DNA of 17,728 bases from Streptosporangiaceae bacterium (GTDB lineage Bacteria > Actinomycetota > Actinomycetes > Streptosporangiales > Streptosporangiaceae): contig JASHQP010000444.1 of assembly GCA_030039095.1 (NCBI GenBank), positions 1 to 17,728 on the forward strand. The letters are read 5' to 3'. Every line of letters starts with the position of its first letter. Positions within the stretch are counted from its first letter, which is position 1. The notes below the pieces were generated by a model. The model saw nothing but the letters and a program-made list of their open reading frames with translations. It did no database searches and was not told where the DNA came from. The position numbers and the translations under genes are program-made. Below, piece after piece: positions 1 through 6,435 of this stretch.

Positions 1-489
1 AACATCCCCATGCGGCGCGGTCTGCGCCGCGGCATCGGCGGCGGCGCCGGATCCGACGGGCGCTGGAGCCTGCTGCCCACCCCGGCGGCCGCACCCGACC
101 GGGACGAGCTGGCCGAGGCCGTCGCCGAGCAACTCGCCGCGCGCTGGGGAGTGATCTTCCGCGACCTGGCCGCGCGGGAGAGCCTGGCCGTGCCCTGGCG
201 CGACGTGCTCTGGGCGCTGCGCCGCATGGAGGCCCGCGGCACGATCCGCGGCGGCCGGTTCGTCCAGGGATTCAGCGGCGAGCAGTTCGCCCACCCGGAC
301 GCCGTCGACCTGCTGCGCGCGGTCCGCAAGCAGCGCCCCACCGGCCAGCCGGTCCGGATCTCGGCCGCCGACCCGCTCAACCTCACCGCGGTCGTGCTGC
401 CCGGCCCGCGCGTTCCGGCGATCCCGGCCAACTCGGTGACCTACATCGACGGCGCCGTCGCCGCCGAAACCATCACCACCCCCGCGTAG
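1..489 (+). CDS. lhr: Lhr-family DEAD/DEAH helicase, C-terminal fragment (5' end outside window)
   Basis: The frame is open from base 1 and ends at TAG, so this is the last ~162 residues of a longer gene and the internal ATG at 10 is not a start. The text resembles the extreme C-terminus of Lhr-type superfamily 2 helicases: a GRWSLLP segment near residue 21, a winged-helix-like stretch with RWGVIFRDL and WRDVLWALRRMEARG, then GGRFVQGFSGEQFAHPDAVDLL and the AADPLNL/GPRVPA tail. Lhr proteins are large ATP-dependent 3'-5' helicases linked to DNA repair or RNA metabolism. None of the ATPase motifs is visible here, so activity cannot be judged. The 3' end overlaps the convergent Nudix gene by 17 bases. 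A GGGGCCGGCCCC palindrome follows the stop but has no T-tract, so I do not call it a terminator. The family call rests on remembered C-terminal motifs. Confidence 0.85.
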   Translation, partial: NIPMRRGLRRGIGGGAGSDGRWSLLPTPAAAPDRDELAEAVAEQLAARWGVIFRDLAARESLAVPWRDVLWALRRMEARGTIRGGRFVQGFSGEQFAHPDAVDLLRAVRKQRPTGQPVRISAADPLNLTAVVLPGPRVPAIPANSVTYIDGAVAAETITTPA

Positions 490-979
490 GGGCCGGCCCC
501 GGCGCGTTGCGAGCAGAAAGCGCTCTCTCCAGCCAGCGTGACACCGGTTCGCCCGCCGGCATCGCGGCCATGTCGGCGCCTACCCAGCGTGCCTCGGCGA
601 TTTCCGGCGACCTCACGAATGACGCGGAGACCGGCGTCGCCTGCACGATCGTCAGAGTGTCGTGCTTGCCCTCCAGCGTCGTGCTCACGGTATCCAGCAC
701 GGTGGGGGCGTCGGTGACGGTGAGCGCGAGCTCTTCGAGGACTTCCCGCACGCCAGCCTGTTCGGGAGTCTCACGCCCGGGGCGGTATCCGCCGCCAGGC
801 ATCCCCCACCGGGCGCTGTCGGAGTAGGAATGCCTGACGATCAGGCACTGTGCCGGGTCGTCGGGATGGATCAGCAGGACCTTCACGCCGAACGTGGCGG
901 GCTTGCGGATCTTCCACCAGACGCGCAGGCACTTACTCGTGACACGCAGCGCAGGAGTGGGCAGCTGCACGTATCTCAC
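473..979 (-). CDS. Nudix hydrolase
   Basis: This is a 168-residue protein whose Nudix box (residues ~64-86) matches the GX5EX7REUXEEXGU signature: G, five residues, E, seven residues, then REVLEEL. The usual late Gly is Ala. Nudix enzymes hydrolyse nucleoside diphosphates linked to another group (NTPs, NDP-sugars, cofactors, RNA caps); the substrate cannot be told from sequence. The frame stays open upstream to an ATG at 1111, but that extension lies wholly inside the dioxygenase gene and looks like shadow translation. I chose GTG at 979, which overlaps the dioxygenase TGA as GTGA, the same coupling used elsewhere in this operon. There is no strong Shine-Dalgarno, consistent with translational coupling. 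It is the last gene of a four-frame leftward operon and converges on the Lhr gene. Confidence 0.86.
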   Translation of the reverse strand: MRYVQLPTPALRVTSKCLRVWWKIRKPATFGVKVLLIHPDDPAQCLIVRHSYSDSARWGMPGGGYRPGRETPEQAGVREVLEELALTVTDAPTVLDTVSTTLEGKHDTLTIVQATPVSASFVRSPEIAEARWVGADMAAMPAGEPVSRWLERALSARNAPGPAPTRGW

Positions 980-1707
980 CCGGCAAGTATGACGCTCGAG
1001 TGAAGCGGATCGTCGTAACGGAACCGCAGCATGTGCCGCGGGCCCGCGAATGGGGCACGCGAATGCAGCATCGTGTGGTTGTCTACGAGCAGCAGTCCCC
1101 CGGCGCGCCACGAGTGAGTCAGCGTCAGCGATCTGCTCACCGCATCCTCAACAGCCGCATACAGGTCGGCCTCACTGATGCCGACCGACTTGGTGATCGT
1201 CTCGTTGTTTTCGGTAGCGGAGCGGAACCGGAGCATCGGCCCATGCTGCTCGTCTTCAACGATCAGAAAATGATCTGCGACGTCGGGGCGGTACTGGGAT
1301 CGGTACCTGATCTGTACATCGCGCGCGCCAGGCAGCGACGTGACGAGAAGACGGGCCGCCTTTCTGCCATCGAAAAGGAGTGTTTCACCTCCGCGCGCTC
1401 CCGGAACCAGGCAGCCCAGAGCGAAGTACCGGATCGGAACCGGACCGTCGGTGAGTGTTTCCGTGTGCCGCCCGAGCCAGACGTCCGAGCCGGTTGCCCG
1501 CAGGTGAGTGACGCCGAGGCTCCGCGCGCCGATCAAGTTTCCCAGTGCGCTCGCTGTGGAGATCAACGCGCCCTCATCGGGAGCGGTGCGCAGCACCGAG
1601 TATCCGAGAGCTTCTAACTCTTCGCCTGTCTGGTTGAAGCGCTCGTCCGCGATCGCCTGCAGCCGCGCTGCATCTTGGTCCTGCTGCGCTTGGCTGGCCG
1701 GGGTCAC
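976..1707 (-). CDS. Fe(II)/2-oxoglutarate-dependent dioxygenase, TauD / clavaminate synthase-like
   Basis: The 243-residue product has the facial triad of a cupin-fold Fe(II)/2OG oxygenase: HTE at residues 81-83 in GRHTETL and a distal His near 215 in DNHTMLHSRAPF. It is followed by Arg residues in GPRHMLRFR, one of which would bind 2-oxoglutarate. The HxE form (not HxD) is typical of clavaminate synthase and related amino-acid beta-hydroxylases, which suggests an amino-acid or peptide-like substrate; that is inference. It is shorter than the ~320-350 residues usual for that group, with the N-terminus reduced. I chose GTG at 1707, which overlaps the TGA of the upstream methyltransferase remnant as GTGA. 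The longer frame to 1878 would read through that remnant in another frame. The gene is coupled to the downstream Nudix gene by another GTGA. Confidence 0.85.
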   Translation of the reverse strand: MTPASQAQQDQDAARLQAIADERFNQTGEELEALGYSVLRTAPDEGALISTASALGNLIGARSLGVTHLRATGSDVWLGRHTETLTDGPVPIRYFALGCLVPGARGGETLLFDGRKAARLLVTSLPGARDVQIRYRSQYRPDVADHFLIVEDEQHGPMLRFRSATENNETITKSVGISEADLYAAVEDAVSRSLTLTHSWRAGGLLLVDNHTMLHSRAPFAGPRHMLRFRYDDPLHSSVILAG

Positions 1708-1964
1708 CGGGGCCGTCCAGGTGCGCTCTTCCGGGCAATGCCCAGCGCGGACGCGCCGACGTAGGCTGCCCGCGCCCGCCGGGCGGCGTGAACGGAGACG
1801 TGGCCGGCGGTAACGTGCGAGATCACCAGGTAACTGCCCGGTGCCATCAGGTCCTTGTAGCAGTTCATGATCGCCCACGGGTTTTCGTGATCTCCAATGA
1901 AGTGATGAACGTCAGCGATTCTTTTGAAAAATGTGCTACTTAAGTTCGTGCCCGGGCAGGTCAT
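1704..1964 (-). pseudogene. Remnant of an S-adenosyl methyltransferase (DUF574/Methyltransf_19 type), 86 codons
   Basis: Residues ~15-70 of this short frame resemble the central-to-C-terminal part of the actinomycete SAM-dependent methyltransferase family once called DUF574: HHFIGDHENPWAI, a MAPGSYLVISHVT strand and ARRARAAYVGAS. The N-terminal Rossmann half with the SAM site is absent, and the last third is replaced by ~15 unrelated residues. The family is normally ~260-280 residues, so this cannot be an active methyltransferase alone. Unusually for a dead fragment, it keeps an ATG at 1964 overlapping the upstream TGA (ATGA) and a TGA overlapping the dioxygenase GTG (GTGA). It may therefore still be translated as a coupling peptide. 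I cannot exclude a functional small protein. Confidence 0.6.
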
Positions 1965-2365
1965 GGCTCTGCTGGTTCCGGCGTGCTCGTAGCGACGATC
2001 GCCGGGGAGGCGGTCCCGGCGGGGCTGGTGCGGCGGTGGGGCTGGGTGGTGAGCGGGTGGACGATGCATCCGGCTCCTTCAACGGCCATGGTCAGGTCGT
2101 CTCGTGTGGCCTGATCGGGTGAGATCATGTCGGGGGTATCGGTCAGCAGGATCTGCGCTCCGGGGCGGCTCACCTTGGCCAGGAACTGGCCGGGGGTGGC
2201 GGCGGGGTGGCTGTCGCGGATGGATGCCAGGACGCGCCAGCCGAACCGGGCGGCGTATTCGCGGCAGCGCCGTTCGGCGTCGTCGAGTTGTTCTGCCTGT
2301 GTCCCGCGCAAGTAGATCACTGTGCTGTATTCCGTTTTCCAAATTTGGCCGTTTGCCGGCGGCAT
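1961..2365 (-). CDS. Small serine-recombinase-like protein lacking the catalytic Ser and DNA-binding domain
   Basis: This 134-residue protein starts at ATG 2365 with a good Shine-Dalgarno (GGAAGGAAAG, read on the minus strand) a few bases upstream. Residues ~16-50 follow the pattern of a resolvase/invertase N-terminal domain: VIYLRGTQAEQ lines up with YxRVSTxxQ, then ERRCREYAARFGW and a V-hydrophobic strand ending in D. A later LLTDTPDMIS sits where recombinases have LDRLSR. At the nucleophile position there is Thr22 instead of Ser, the Arg-rich motif is degraded, and there is no C-terminal DNA-binding or zinc-ribbon region; the last ~30 residues are Pro/Thr/Ser-rich. Catalysis is unlikely. 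A regulatory or scaffold role is possible, but the function is unknown. It is the first gene of the leftward operon and its TGA overlaps the next ATG. Confidence 0.65.
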   Translation of the reverse strand: MPPANGQIWKTEYSTVIYLRGTQAEQLDDAERRCREYAARFGWRVLASIRDSHPAATPGQFLAKVSRPGAQILLTDTPDMISPDQATRDDLTMAVEGAGCIVHPLTTQPHRRTSPAGTASPAIVATSTPEPAEP

Positions 2366-2530
2366 GGCCTTTCCTTCCGTTCTCGGGTGGGGCCGGGCCA
2401 GCCTATGGCGTCCGCCAGAGCCGTAGCGCTGATGCGGTTAGCGGTCGCCGGATGGCGTACTGATGTCGCTCAGTGCCGGCGCTTTGAATGGATAACGCTT
2501 CGCGCGTCTCTGCAGGTAAAAGGGCTACAA

Positions 2531-2568
2531 ACGCTGTGGGGCGAGACAATGAGACAAGCACACAGCGT
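2531..2568. promoter_or_regulatory. Candidate operator: 8-base perfect inverted repeat around tandem GAGACAA
   Basis: ACGCTGTG at 2531-2538 is mirrored by CACAGCGT at 2561-2568 with a 22-base spacer. Inside the spacer GAGACAA occurs at 2543-2549 and 2551-2557, an 8-base period. The position, between two divergent operons and ~80 bases upstream of an XRE-type regulator, fits an autoregulatory operator. That role is inferred. The sequence could also form an RNA hairpin if transcribed. Confidence 0.45.
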
Positions 2569-2605
2569 GAACCGCTGGTGCGGGCTGTCGCGTGGCCACA
2601 AGGCG

Positions 2606-2611
2606 TAGGAT
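2606..2611 (+). promoter_or_regulatory. Candidate -10 element (TAGGAT) for the regulator operon
   Basis: TAGGAT fits the actinomycete TANNNT -10 pattern and lies ~39 bases before the ATG at 2650, with the Shine-Dalgarno between them. No good -35 is seen at 17-18 bases upstream, so support is weak. Confidence 0.3.
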
Positions 2612-2649
2612 CGAATGGCTGTATGGCGTTCAGGTGAGGGGTTGTGGCT

Positions 2650-4341
2650 ATGGCTGGTGGGGATCCTGGGCGGCATTGCGCCGGCTGCGGCCACGCGCTG
2701 AGCCGGTATAACGCCGGGCCATGCTGCCAGGCGTGCATCAGCGCGGGCCGGAACAGCAACTCCGCCCGGCGCGGCAAAACCAGCGAAACGCTGGTTGACC
2801 GGGCCAGGCTCGCGCAGGTGCGGCACGATCACGGCTGGACGCAGGAGCTGCTGGCCGGGCGCGCCGGGGTGAGCACCGAACTGGTCAAGAAACTCGAACA
2901 AGGTGTCAAGCGCTCGGCCAGGCTCAGCACGCTGGGTGCGTTAGCGCGAGTGCTGAACATCCCGGTCAGTGCCCTCCTCAGCGACAACTCCGCTGGCGAG
3001 CCCACCGCAGCACTCGCCCGGTCGGCTGAGCGGACCCGAGAGCCTGGTCCGGCATGCGAGCCCGGCCAGCCAACGCTGCTGCGGACCTTGATCGCTCAGC
3101 GGCACTGGCAGAGCTTCCGGGCCTTTCAGACGCAGTTCTGCCTGGCAGCGCGGGACCTGGCCGAACGCGAACGCGATCCTGGCCTAGCGAAGGTGACTGT
3201 CTCATCCCGGCAGTGGGAGCGTTGGTATTCGGGAAATGTCAAGACCGAGCCATACCCCGACGCCTGCCGCGTGCTGGAGCACCTGTTCGGCTACCCAATC
3301 CACCAACTCCTGTCCCCAGCAGGACAGCAAATCATTGGTGACCATGAAGAAAGGGTCCACTCTGACGACGTCCTGGACCTGGTGGCCTGGGTCGCGGAAA
3401 CTAATACGACGAATGAGGCAATTGAGCAGATAGCTCACGCAGCATTCTACCTCATGGAAGCTCATAACCGGATTCCACCACGCATCGTACTCGCTGGCGT
3501 TCTGCAAGCTCATCAGAAAGTGAGAGATTTCCTGCACGGCGGGAAACAGCGCCTTCACCAAACTCGTGAACTGCTCCGCATAGATTCGGAGCTTGTCGCC
3601 CATGCCGGCTTGCTTTTCGGAGATCTCGGGCAAGACCTGCGGGCAGCCGAATACGGAACAGCCGCCCTGATCCTGGCGCAAGAGGCTGGCTCCGATGAGG
3701 CAATCGCATGGAGTGTTCAGGCTAAAACCGCAAGGTGGCAGCACAAGTATGTTGAGTCCGCAGAAGCCGCGCGGCGGGGCTTTGACATTGGCGCCCCATC
3801 ACCCACAAAGGTGGAGCTTGCTTACCGGGAAGCCAACGCGATAGCGTTGTTCGGCGATTCAAGCAGGGCAAGGCAAGCATTGCAGCGTGCGCGGAAGGCA
3901 GCCGATGCATTGCCGGTCGGCTCCAGGTCGGCTGGGTCCGTCTGGTCATTCCCGGCCGGTCGGCAGGCTATATTTGAGCTGTCGGTGGCGATTCACACGG
4001 GAGATCCTGACAGCGCGCTTCGCGCAGCGGCGATGGCTGACACGGCGTGGACGAACGGAGAGCCAAAGGGTCCAGCGAACTGGGCGCAGATTGAAGCAGG
4101 AGCAAGTATTGCATACCTGATGAAGGACTCCCTAGATGAGGTGGCGCATCATGTGGCTCCCGTATTGAATCTGCCCCTGGATCTGCGTATTAGCACTGTC
4201 GTTGGCTATCTCAGGAAACTTGAAGCCTTGCTGACTCAGCCTCGCTTTGCGGAAAGCTGCACTGCCACCGAGCTAGCGGCCCAAATTAGAGATTTCATTT
4301 CTTCTCCGTCACCTGGGTTGGACTCAAAGGAGGCCAGGTGA
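2650..4341 (+). CDS. Zinc-ribbon / XRE-family helix-turn-helix / TPR-like regulator
   Basis: The 563-residue protein opens with a Cys cluster (C10, C13, then C25, C26, C29) that looks like a small zinc ribbon. A clear XRE helix-turn-helix follows at residues ~53-110 (WTQELLAGRAGVSTELVKKLEQG). A second conserved block at ~143-222 (SSRQWERWYSGNVKTEPYPDACRVL, LFGYPIHQLL) is often seen in large actinomycete regulators. The rest is helical with TPR-like repeats (AAEYGTAALILAQEAG; ARQALQRARKAADAL). ATG 2650 is preferred over GTG 2644 because GGTGAGGGG ends 8 bases before the ATG but only 2 before the GTG. The stop overlaps the 2H phosphoesterase start as GTGA. It probably senses a peptide or small ligand through the TPR part and controls one or both divergent operons; the target is unknown. 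Confidence 0.85.
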   Translation: MAGGDPGRHCAGCGHALSRYNAGPCCQACISAGRNSNSARRGKTSETLVDRARLAQVRHDHGWTQELLAGRAGVSTELVKKLEQGVKRSARLSTLGALARVLNIPVSALLSDNSAGEPTAALARSAERTREPGPACEPGQPTLLRTLIAQRHWQSFRAFQTQFCLAARDLAERERDPGLAKVTVSSRQWERWYSGNVKTEPYPDACRVLEHLFGYPIHQLLSPAGQQIIGDHEERVHSDDVLDLVAWVAETNTTNEAIEQIAHAAFYLMEAHNRIPPRIVLAGVLQAHQKVRDFLHGGKQRLHQTRELLRIDSELVAHAGLLFGDLGQDLRAAEYGTAALILAQEAGSDEAIAWSVQAKTARWQHKYVESAEAARRGFDIGAPSPTKVELAYREANAIALFGDSSRARQALQRARKAADALPVGSRSAGSVWSFPAGRQAIFELSVAIHTGDPDSALRAAAMADTAWTNGEPKGPANWAQIEAGASIAYLMKDSLDEVAHHVAPVLNLPLDLRISTVVGYLRKLEALLTQPRFAESCTATELAAQIRDFISSPSPGLDSKEAR

Positions 4342-5069
4342 GCCCTCTTCCTGACTCTTTCATAGATCGCTGGCGGGACGGTTACGGCGGCGCCGACCCC
4401 GAATATGGCACAATATACTGGCACGTTTTGCTGGGAGGCAATCCGCAGTTGCGTGCGACAGTGCAAGCGGCACGAAGTCGCATTGCGCATTTTACAGGAT
4501 TGCATATGACGCCACTTCAGTGGCTGCATCTGACCGTTCTTATAGCTGGGCCGTCTGATCAAATTCCAGAGCACGCCAGAAACGCGATGCTTGCAATGGC
4601 AAGGTCATACCTTGCCGACACGCTGCCTATTACGATTGAGTTCAGCCGGATTTTTTATCATGCCGAAGCTATTGTCCTCGCCGCCCACCCCGCCGAGGCA
4701 TTGAGCCCGATACGCAAAGCAGCACAGCGAGCCACACAGGCCGTAACGGGGCATAACGGCAATGACGACAAGCCGTCGTCGCAGTGGATACCACACGTGA
4801 CACTTTGCTACAGTACCAGCGTTCAACCTGCTCAACCGATTATCGCAGCACTAGGGAAAGAACTGCCAAGTTGCCAGGTATCGATTGACACACTCACCCT
4901 AGTCGTTCAGCAGGGAGCAGAATGGCTCTGGAACTGGTCACCAGCAGGAGCGATCTCTCTGGCGGGATCTTCACCGCCTCGCTTAACCGACGAAGCGAGG
5001 GGTACGTACCGGACCCCTCCTGACGTCGGCGACGGCGTAAGGTGCCGACCCATGATGGGTCTTCGCTAG
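4338..5069 (+). CDS. 2H phosphoesterase, 2'-5' RNA ligase (LigT/ThpR)-like
   Basis: The 243-residue product carries the two HxTx motifs that define the 2H superfamily: HLTV at residues 64-67 and HVTL at 153-156, each in a hydrophobic strand context (QWLHLTVLIAG; WIPHVTLCYS). The two His residues form the active site of 2',3'-cyclic phosphodiesterases and 2'-5' RNA ligases; the real substrate is unknown. The GTG start overlaps the regulator TGA, with AAGGAGG just upstream, so translation is both coupled and independently primed. Residues after ~205 look unrelated to the family and may be added sequence. Base composition is low for this DNA: 4561-4620 is ~52% GC, against ~82% at 7201-7260, which suggests recent acquisition. 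As I recall, XRE-TPR plus 2H pairs recur in actinomycetes. Confidence 0.85.
   Translation: MSPLPDSFIDRWRDGYGGADPEYGTIYWHVLLGGNPQLRATVQAARSRIAHFTGLHMTPLQWLHLTVLIAGPSDQIPEHARNAMLAMARSYLADTLPITIEFSRIFYHAEAIVLAAHPAEALSPIRKAAQRATQAVTGHNGNDDKPSSQWIPHVTLCYSTSVQPAQPIIAALGKELPSCQVSIDTLTLVVQQGAEWLWNWSPAGAISLAGSSPPRLTDEARGTYRTPPDVGDGVRCRPMMGLR
4997..5019 (+). other. Hairpin-forming inverted repeat in the 3' end of the 2H gene
   Basis: GAGGGGT at 4997-5003 pairs perfectly with ACCCCTC at 5013-5019 across a 9-base loop. It lies inside the last ~25 codons, near the convergent junction with the decayed propeller gene. There is no T-tract, so it could be a factor-assisted terminator, an mRNA-end stabiliser or chance. 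Confidence 0.3.
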
Positions 5070-5736
5070 CGCCAGAGCGCGGTGGAAAGGCGGGCATCAC
5101 CGGGCTGCCATACCGCGATCTGCCATCGGGAGTGCCCCGGCGCACCCACCGTCACGTCGGCAATCAGCCGATGGCTTCCTGTCTGCCAGCCGGAGGAAAC
5201 CCCGTTCCCGCTGCTGATGGTGGTCCCTGGCACGGCGGTCACCCGCCCGCTCGCGACAGCCGCGGCCACAAGCCGGTTCGCAGCCGAGTGGCCAGCCGCT
5301 GTGATCCCGGTGGACACGAGGAGCGCAAGGAGCCGCCCGTCCGGGCTGAACGCGCCATCGTCGGCCGTGCTTCTCGCAGGCAGCGAGATCTCTTCGGCAT
5401 GCCGCCCGGCACGTCCAGAACGTGGACCCGGCACCTCGCGGTGCAGCCGCCCACCCAGGCAATCTCAGCAGGGCTTGCCGCGATCACGTTCACGAAGGAA
5501 CGCGTCACCTGCCCAGTGCCGGGATCCCATAGCTCGTACCTGACTGAGCTCGAGCCCGCCTGTTCCTGCACCAGCAGCAAGCCCGCGCGGGTTCCCTGGT
5601 CGATCACATAGCCGGCGGCACCTGTGCCGGTTCGCGCATCCTGGTGTCGCAGGCCCGGCAGGTACCAGATGAAAGCGGTGGCCAGTGCCACGGCGATGCT
5701 GGCCGCGGCAGTCGCGAGCTGCCACCGTCGCGGCCG
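5066..5736 (-). pseudogene. Decayed membrane-anchored propeller-like (WD40/TolB-like) protein gene
   Basis: Read leftward from just after a TGA at 5739-5737, the frame gives RPRRWQLATAAASIAV and then one hydrophobic segment ending AFIWYLPGL. This looks like a basic cytoplasmic edge plus a transmembrane helix. An extracytoplasmic part follows with ELWDPGTGQV and a strand ending HVLDVPGG. Near 5400 the homologous text jumps to another frame (AEEISLPARSTADDGAFSPDGRLLALLV) and runs to the stop at 5066-5068. SPDGRLLAL is a blade signature of WD40/TolB-like propellers. The frame break, the in-frame stop upstream and the missing N-terminus all point to a pseudogene. A sequencing error near 5400 could account for the internal shift only. 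Its 3' end overlaps the 2H gene by 4 bases, tail to tail. Confidence 0.6.
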
Positions 5737-5752
5737 TCAGCGGGGAGTCTCG

Positions 5753-5926
5753 GCCCTTCTGGCTGACGCCGGCCAGCCGGCGGGACAGCTCGGAGTAGCG
5801 CATCGGCCGCGGTTCCCCGACGCGATTGCTCCCCGGGCGCGGGCCGTCGCTGCCGAGCGCGGCCAGGATCAGCGCAACCCACTTGTCGGAGATCCGGTCG
5901 GGCAGCTGGCGGCTGGGGCAGCCTCG
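5753..5926 (-). pseudogene. HxlR-type winged-helix regulator fragment
   Basis: A frame without its own ATG or GTG start reads GCPSRQLPDRISDKWVALIL and, ~25 residues later, MRYSELSRRLAGVSQK. These correspond to the N-terminal helix with DKW and the (R)FSELxRxLxGISQK recognition region of HxlR family regulators. The match stops at 5753, where the C-terminal wing should begin, and the sequence runs into the decayed propeller gene. I see a 58-codon remnant, not a working regulator. It begins just downstream of the SRPBCC stop and may once have been in that transcription unit. Confidence 0.6.
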
Positions 5927-5934
5927 GACCCCAT

Positions 5935-6435
5935 CTATCCGGACACAGTTCGCCCTGGGCCAAGCAGTGACCTCAAGTGATCTTCCAGCTTGTCGAAGCT
6001 GGCCAGGAAGCCGTCGAACTTGGTCATGTGATCGCGGCCAGCCTTGTCACGGAACGCCAGCGTATTCGTCAGCGTCGTGACTGCGCCGGTCTCGCGCAGC
6101 TCCACGGTCTCGACGGCTTCCGCATCCGGCCACCCTTCGAACAGCCACGTCTCGACGGTCCGGGTCGGCGGCTCGATCTCCAGGTAGGTCCCCCGGAACG
6201 AGCACTCGGTTCCGTCGTCGGTCACCATGACGAAGTGGTACTTTCCCCCGACCCGCAGGTCGATCGAGCACACCGTCACCTCTTCCCCATATGGGGCGAA
6301 CCATTTCCGGACGTGCTCCGGCTTGGTCAGCACGTCGAAGACGAGCTCGATCGGGGCGTCGAATTCTCGCGTGACAGCAATCTCGAGTTCACTGGGGAAT
6401 TCGACGACTGCCGATCCATGCCGGTCAGGTATCAC
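5935..6435 (-). CDS. SRPBCC-fold (AHSA1/START-like) protein
   Basis: The 166-residue product has the typical layout of Aha1/SRPBCC proteins: an early TREFDAPIELVFDVLTKPEH segment, KWFAP, then DLRVGGKYHFVM, FRGTYLEIEPPTRTVETW and a C-terminal helix with FLASFDKLEDHL. The fold makes a hydrophobic cavity that binds small lipophilic ligands; no catalytic residues can be assigned. The GTG start at 6435 is supported by AAGGAGAG about 6 bases upstream and an 11-base overlap with the ArsR gene. ArsR/SRPBCC pairs are a common bacterial arrangement in which the regulator controls the pair. The ligand is unknown. Confidence 0.9.
   Translation of the reverse strand: MIPDRHGSAVVEFPSELEIAVTREFDAPIELVFDVLTKPEHVRKWFAPYGEEVTVCSIDLRVGGKYHFVMVTDDGTECSFRGTYLEIEPPTRTVETWLFEGWPDAEAVETVELRETGAVTTLTNTLAFRDKAGRDHMTKFDGFLASFDKLEDHLRSLLGPGRTVSG

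Larger units (their letters stand above)
2366..2649. other. Divergent intergenic region between the dioxygenase operon and the regulator/2H operon
   Basis: These 284 bases have no credible gene. They contain the leftward Shine-Dalgarno just above 2365, an inverted repeat at 2531-2568, a candidate rightward -10 box at 2606-2611, and a GGTGAGGGG Shine-Dalgarno at 2633-2641 for the regulator. No convincing leftward promoter could be picked by eye. Confidence 0.6.

Noticed and set aside
480..500. GGGGCCGGCCCC palindrome as a terminator between Lhr and Nudix genes
   Set aside because: No T-tract on either strand and such palindromes are common in GC-rich DNA.
980..1111. Longer Nudix protein starting at 1111
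   Set aside because: The extra 44 residues lie within the dioxygenase coding sequence and have no Nudix similarity; the GTGA start at 979 fits the coupling pattern.
1708..1878. Longer dioxygenase starting at 1878
   Set aside because: The extra residues are Arg/Pro-rich shadow translation of the methyltransferase remnant.
2543..2557. GAGACAA pair as a minimal CRISPR or iteron array
   Set aside because: Only two 7-base copies with a 1-base gap; no spacers, cas genes or replication gene nearby.
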